From a virus, in the IMG/VR virus record IMGVR_UViG_3300006051_000003, positions 1-37,047 of that record: a stretch of 37,047 bases of DNA, one strand, 5' to 3'. The position numbers and the translations under genes were made by a program. The stretch's first letter is position 1; every line of letters begins with the position of its first letter. Under the pieces are notes generated by a model. That model was not told where the DNA came from. It searched no databases and was given only the letters and a program-made list of their open reading frames with translations. Shown piece after piece: positions 35,567-37,047 of this stretch.

Positions 35567-36057
35567 TGACACTCCCGGCATCTGGACCAATCTCGCTCAT
35601 GATGATCCGCAATGAGTTCGGTGGGCCCACTCCTGTGCATCTCAACCAGTACTACAGGGGGGGCGGAAGAGTTCCAAACACCCCAGCAAATGCAGCCATT
35701 CCGACTTCAGGGGCAATTTCCCTGTCAGATTTCTATGGAGCCACTGCGTACACGCCACCCACGATCGTCACTGGTCAAGAAGGTGGTTACTTGTTCCTGA
35801 GCGAGCCTGCGCCGACCTCGCAGACGGTCAACGCTGTCTTGACGGCCTCTGGAACAGCGGGGTCTGGAACCTTTTCATGGGAGTGGAGATCGGCGCCAGG
35901 AGGCCCCGTTCTATCCACAGCCAGCAGCCTGGCGGTCAGTGCCAACGTCGTCAAAAACGGGCAAGTCACAGTTAACAGGCACCTTTCGTGGTCGGACGGC
36001 GTGACCAGCGGTTCCCAATCGGTCGGGGCACTGTTGCGATACGAAACGAATATCTGA
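35566..36057 (+). CDS. Second tail-fibre/receptor-binding protein
   Basis: The 163-residue protein starts MTLPASGPISLMMIRNEFGG and continues VHLNQYYRGGGRVPNTPANA and IPTSGAISLSDFYGA. This is a module found in many phage tail-tip and fibre proteins. The C-terminal 110 residues look like an Ig-like beta domain (YLFLSEPAPTSQTVNAVLTASG, GTFSWEW). It overlaps the fibre gene stop by 1 bp (TAATG). It probably binds a cell-surface receptor. Its lower GC matches the fibre gene and supports horizontal exchange. Confidence 0.8.
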   Translation: MTLPASGPISLMMIRNEFGGPTPVHLNQYYRGGGRVPNTPANAAIPTSGAISLSDFYGATAYTPPTIVTGQEGGYLFLSEPAPTSQTVNAVLTASGTAGSGTFSWEWRSAPGGPVLSTASSLAVSANVVKNGQVTVNRHLSWSDGVTSGSQSVGALLRYETNI

Positions 36058-36096
36058 AATCTCCGCACCTGAGACGCCGATCTCTACGATGCCCGG

Positions 36097-36330
36097 ATGC
36101 TCAATAGCAACTACCGATGGCTCCCCGGCGATGACAGGTCGCACCTTCACTTCCGGTTCGCCTGCGTGGCCTGGGCGCAGCTGGACGGCTCGTTCTGGGT
36201 CATTGGCTGGCACGGGAGCGAGGTTCGGGGCTCGGCGGCGTCCAAGGCGCAGGCGATGCGCTTCATCGAGCGGATGATCGAGGTGCGGGGCCTGCCGTTC
36301 AAACCGCGGAGGGTGAAGCGGGGCGGGTGA
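36097..36330 (+). CDS. Last phage gene, hypothetical, 77 aa
   Basis: The 77-residue protein (MLNSNYRWLPGDDRSHLHFR) has a beta-rich start (FACVAWAQLDGSFWVIGWHG) and a C-terminal helix (SKAQAMRFIERMIEVRG) with a basic tail. No family is recognised. It lies alone between the fibre genes and the right attachment arm, a place where temperate phages often hold accessory genes. No clear promoter is seen. Confidence 0.6.
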   Translation: MLNSNYRWLPGDDRSHLHFRFACVAWAQLDGSFWVIGWHGSEVRGSAASKAQAMRFIERMIEVRGLPFKPRRVKRGG

Positions 36331-36497
36331 TCAGCCCTCATTGGAGCGCGCGCACCGCGTGGCAGTTAGTGTCCAAAACTAGCCCATAGCTTTTCGCGAG
36401 ATCAATGGCTTACGCGCTGTTTTACGGTCAAGTATTGGACTCTAGAGGTGGCCTCTGATCCGCATGGTTGTGGCGTTTTTTGCCGCCTCGACTCGGA
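36331..36497. other. Non-coding right attachment arm with candidate integrase and IHF sites
   Basis: There is no gene here. GTCCAAAACT (36371-36380) and the inverted AGTATTGGAC (36431-36440) match the repeat found twice on the attL side. Between them ATCAATGGCTTA (36401-36412) fits the core of the IHF consensus ATCAA-N4-TTR. A short palindrome AGAGG-TGG-CCTCT lies at 36444-36456. Together they look like the P arm of attP; binding is inferred. Confidence 0.5.
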
Positions 36498-36545
36498 GAC
36501 TGTTAATCAGGGGGTCGTTGGTTCGAGTCCAACTTCGGGCGCCAA
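36498..36545. repeat. attR core, 48-bp direct repeat
   Basis: The segment is identical to 73-120 and represents the displaced 3' part of the original tRNA-Asn. The 5' half of the tRNA is missing upstream, so this is not a functional tRNA gene. Host sequence begins at 36546. Confidence 0.95.
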
Positions 36546-36555
36546 GATTCGAAAA

Positions 36556-36584
36556 AGCCTGTGCAGAAATGTGCAGGCTTTTTT
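36556..36584 (+). terminator. Original host terminator of tRNA-Asn
   Basis: A 10-bp stem (36556-36565 with 36570-36579, two G-T pairs) closed by a GAAA tetraloop is followed by T36580-T36584. Before integration it lay 10 bp behind the tRNA. It is now separated from the tRNA by the prophage, and the phage hairpin at 127-156 takes its place. Confidence 0.8.
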
Positions 36585-36643
36585 CGTTGCCTTCTTCGGC
36601 AAGAGCCAGATCGTCCTGTTCGGTGCATACGGCCTCGTTGCGA

Positions 36644-36662
36644 TGCCGGGGCAGCCCCGGCA
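36644..36662. terminator. Hairpin downstream of the host pseudopilin gene
   Basis: TGCCGGGG (36644-36651) pairs perfectly with CCCCGGCA (36655-36662) across a 3-base loop. It lies about 70 bp past the stop of the leftward host gene and has no T run. It may be a terminator element or a dispersed palindrome; the evidence is weak. Confidence 0.35.
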
Positions 36663-36734
36663 CCGCGGCGCCGGCATGCCGGCAGAGTCGGTCGTCTCAC
36701 CAGGGTTTCCTAAGCGGCCGCACGACGAGGCTCG

Positions 36735-37047
36735 CTACAGCGGGCAGGCCGGCGGGCGTGCAGGCCGTACGGTCCGCACGCGCCCGAGATTGTTGACGAT
36801 CACCTGCCCGTTCAGGGTGTCGGCGCTGCAGACGCGCACCGTGAGGTTGGTGCCGGCGCTGCGGCCGTCGCGTTGATAGCGGACGAACTGGCGGGTCGCG
36901 CCGATCCTGAGGCCGCGGCCTGCGCCGGAGGGCGCGTTGGCGACGCGGAGCAGGTCACCGGGGGCGTCGGGCTGGCGGTTTCCGTCCGGGTCGGCGAAGA
37001 CGATCCAGCCGTGGCCCCAGTCGGCGTCGGTGCGACAACGCAGCGCA
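36735..37047 (-). CDS. GspH/FimT-like type IV pilus pseudopilin, C-terminal part only
   Basis: The leftward frame enters from the right edge and ends at TAG 36735-36737, giving 104 visible residues. They read ALRCRTDADWGHGWIVFADP, DGNRQPDAPGDLLRVANAPS, then RIGATRQFVRYQRDGRSAGT and LTVRVCSADTLNGQVIVNNLGRVRT. WI-x-F-x-D-x-DGNR and the closing I-V-N-x-x-GR-V-R-T are characteristic of the GspH/FimT C-terminal domain of minor pseudopilins. The N-terminal prepilin peptide lies outside the window. This is the host chromosome side. Confidence 0.8.
   Translation of the reverse strand, partial: ALRCRTDADWGHGWIVFADPDGNRQPDAPGDLLRVANAPSGAGRGLRIGATRQFVRYQRDGRSAGTNLTVRVCSADTLNGQVIVNNLGRVRTVRPARPPACPL

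Larger units (their letters stand above)
73..36545. mobile_element. Complete prophage, lambdoid early region with podovirus morphogenesis genes
   Basis: The element is bounded by a perfect 48-bp direct repeat (73-120 and 36498-36545) made of the 3' part of tRNA-Asn. Inside are, in order, the integrase next to attL, a leftward recombination operon, an immunity region, O/P-like replication genes, nin-like genes, lysis, packaging, capsid, ejection and tail-fibre genes. Every module needed for a temperate podovirus appears present. Only one small gene (4000-4189) shows damage, so the prophage could be inducible. No tail-tube, sheath or tape-measure gene is seen, which fits a short tail. Confidence 0.95.

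Noticed and set aside
36498-36545. Second tRNA-Asn gene
   Set aside because: Only the 3' part is present; the acceptor 5' strand, D arm and half of the anticodon stem are missing.
36448-36876. Rightward frames crossing attR and the host terminator
   Set aside because: They include the tRNA fragment and terminator hairpin and lie antisense to the pseudopilin gene.
1-37047. CRISPR array, insertion sequence or transposase
   Set aside because: No regularly spaced repeat array, no terminal inverted repeats with a transposase, and no DDE or HUH transposase motif was seen on either strand.

Overview
The window holds one complete, integrated temperate phage genome of about 36.4 kb, inserted into the 3' end of a tRNA-Asn(GTT) gene. 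A perfect 48-bp direct repeat marks the two junctions: attL at 73-120, inside the intact tRNA, and attR at 36498-36545, a 3' tRNA fragment. Outside it lie only the tRNA with its promoter on the left and, on the right, the tRNA's original terminator and the C-terminal end of a GspH/FimT-like pseudopilin gene. High GC, the pseudopilin and the general look of the phage proteins suggest a gammaproteobacterial host, most likely Xanthomonadaceae (Lysobacter/Luteimonas/Stenotrophomonas-like). That is inference; no ribosomal or species marker is present.

Left arm (185-7829, all leftward): tyrosine integrase, a DUF4224 protein, an HD-domain protein of the (p)ppGpp-hydrolase type, several hypothetical proteins, and a recombination module made of a Sak4-like ATPase, a RecB-type PD-(D/E)XK nuclease and a small protein with an SSB-like acidic tail. 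A run of very small membrane proteins follows, joined by 4-bp start/stop overlaps. The operon starts at a promoter (7881-7908) covered by two palindromic operators.

Immunity region (7881-10031): a leftward repressor operon (repressor, unknown gene, lipoprotein) lies between two promoter/operator blocks of identical design. Each block has two ATGCA-N4-TGCAT palindromes 24 bp apart and a promoter with a 16-bp spacer. Rightward come a Cro-like protein and a CII-like (CP76) protein. A possible antisense gene lies between them.

Right early arm (10028-16640, rightward): a lambda O/P-like replication pair with candidate iterons inside the O-like gene, then a tightly overlapping nin-like string with a DUF7220 membrane protein, a beta-class DNA methyltransferase, NinB, a Ref-like nuclease, RusA and many unknowns. 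A terminator and a promoter-like -35 follow the last gene, where lambda carries Q, PR' and tR'.

Late region (16899-36330, rightward): lysis genes (GH19 endolysin, holin-like protein, a lysozyme-like remnant, Rz with Rz1 nested inside), then terminase small and large subunits, portal, scaffold, SU10-type capsid protein, adaptor, beta-propeller-type stopper/hub, a GNAT-like protein, three or four DNA-ejection proteins (one with a lytic transglycosylase domain), an S74-type tail fibre and a second fibre protein. There is no tape measure, tail tube or sheath gene, so the virion should be a podovirus. One antisense membrane-protein gene (34124-34417) interrupts the late region. The only damaged phage gene I found is a small one at 4000-4189 with a single-base frameshift in a run of five G.
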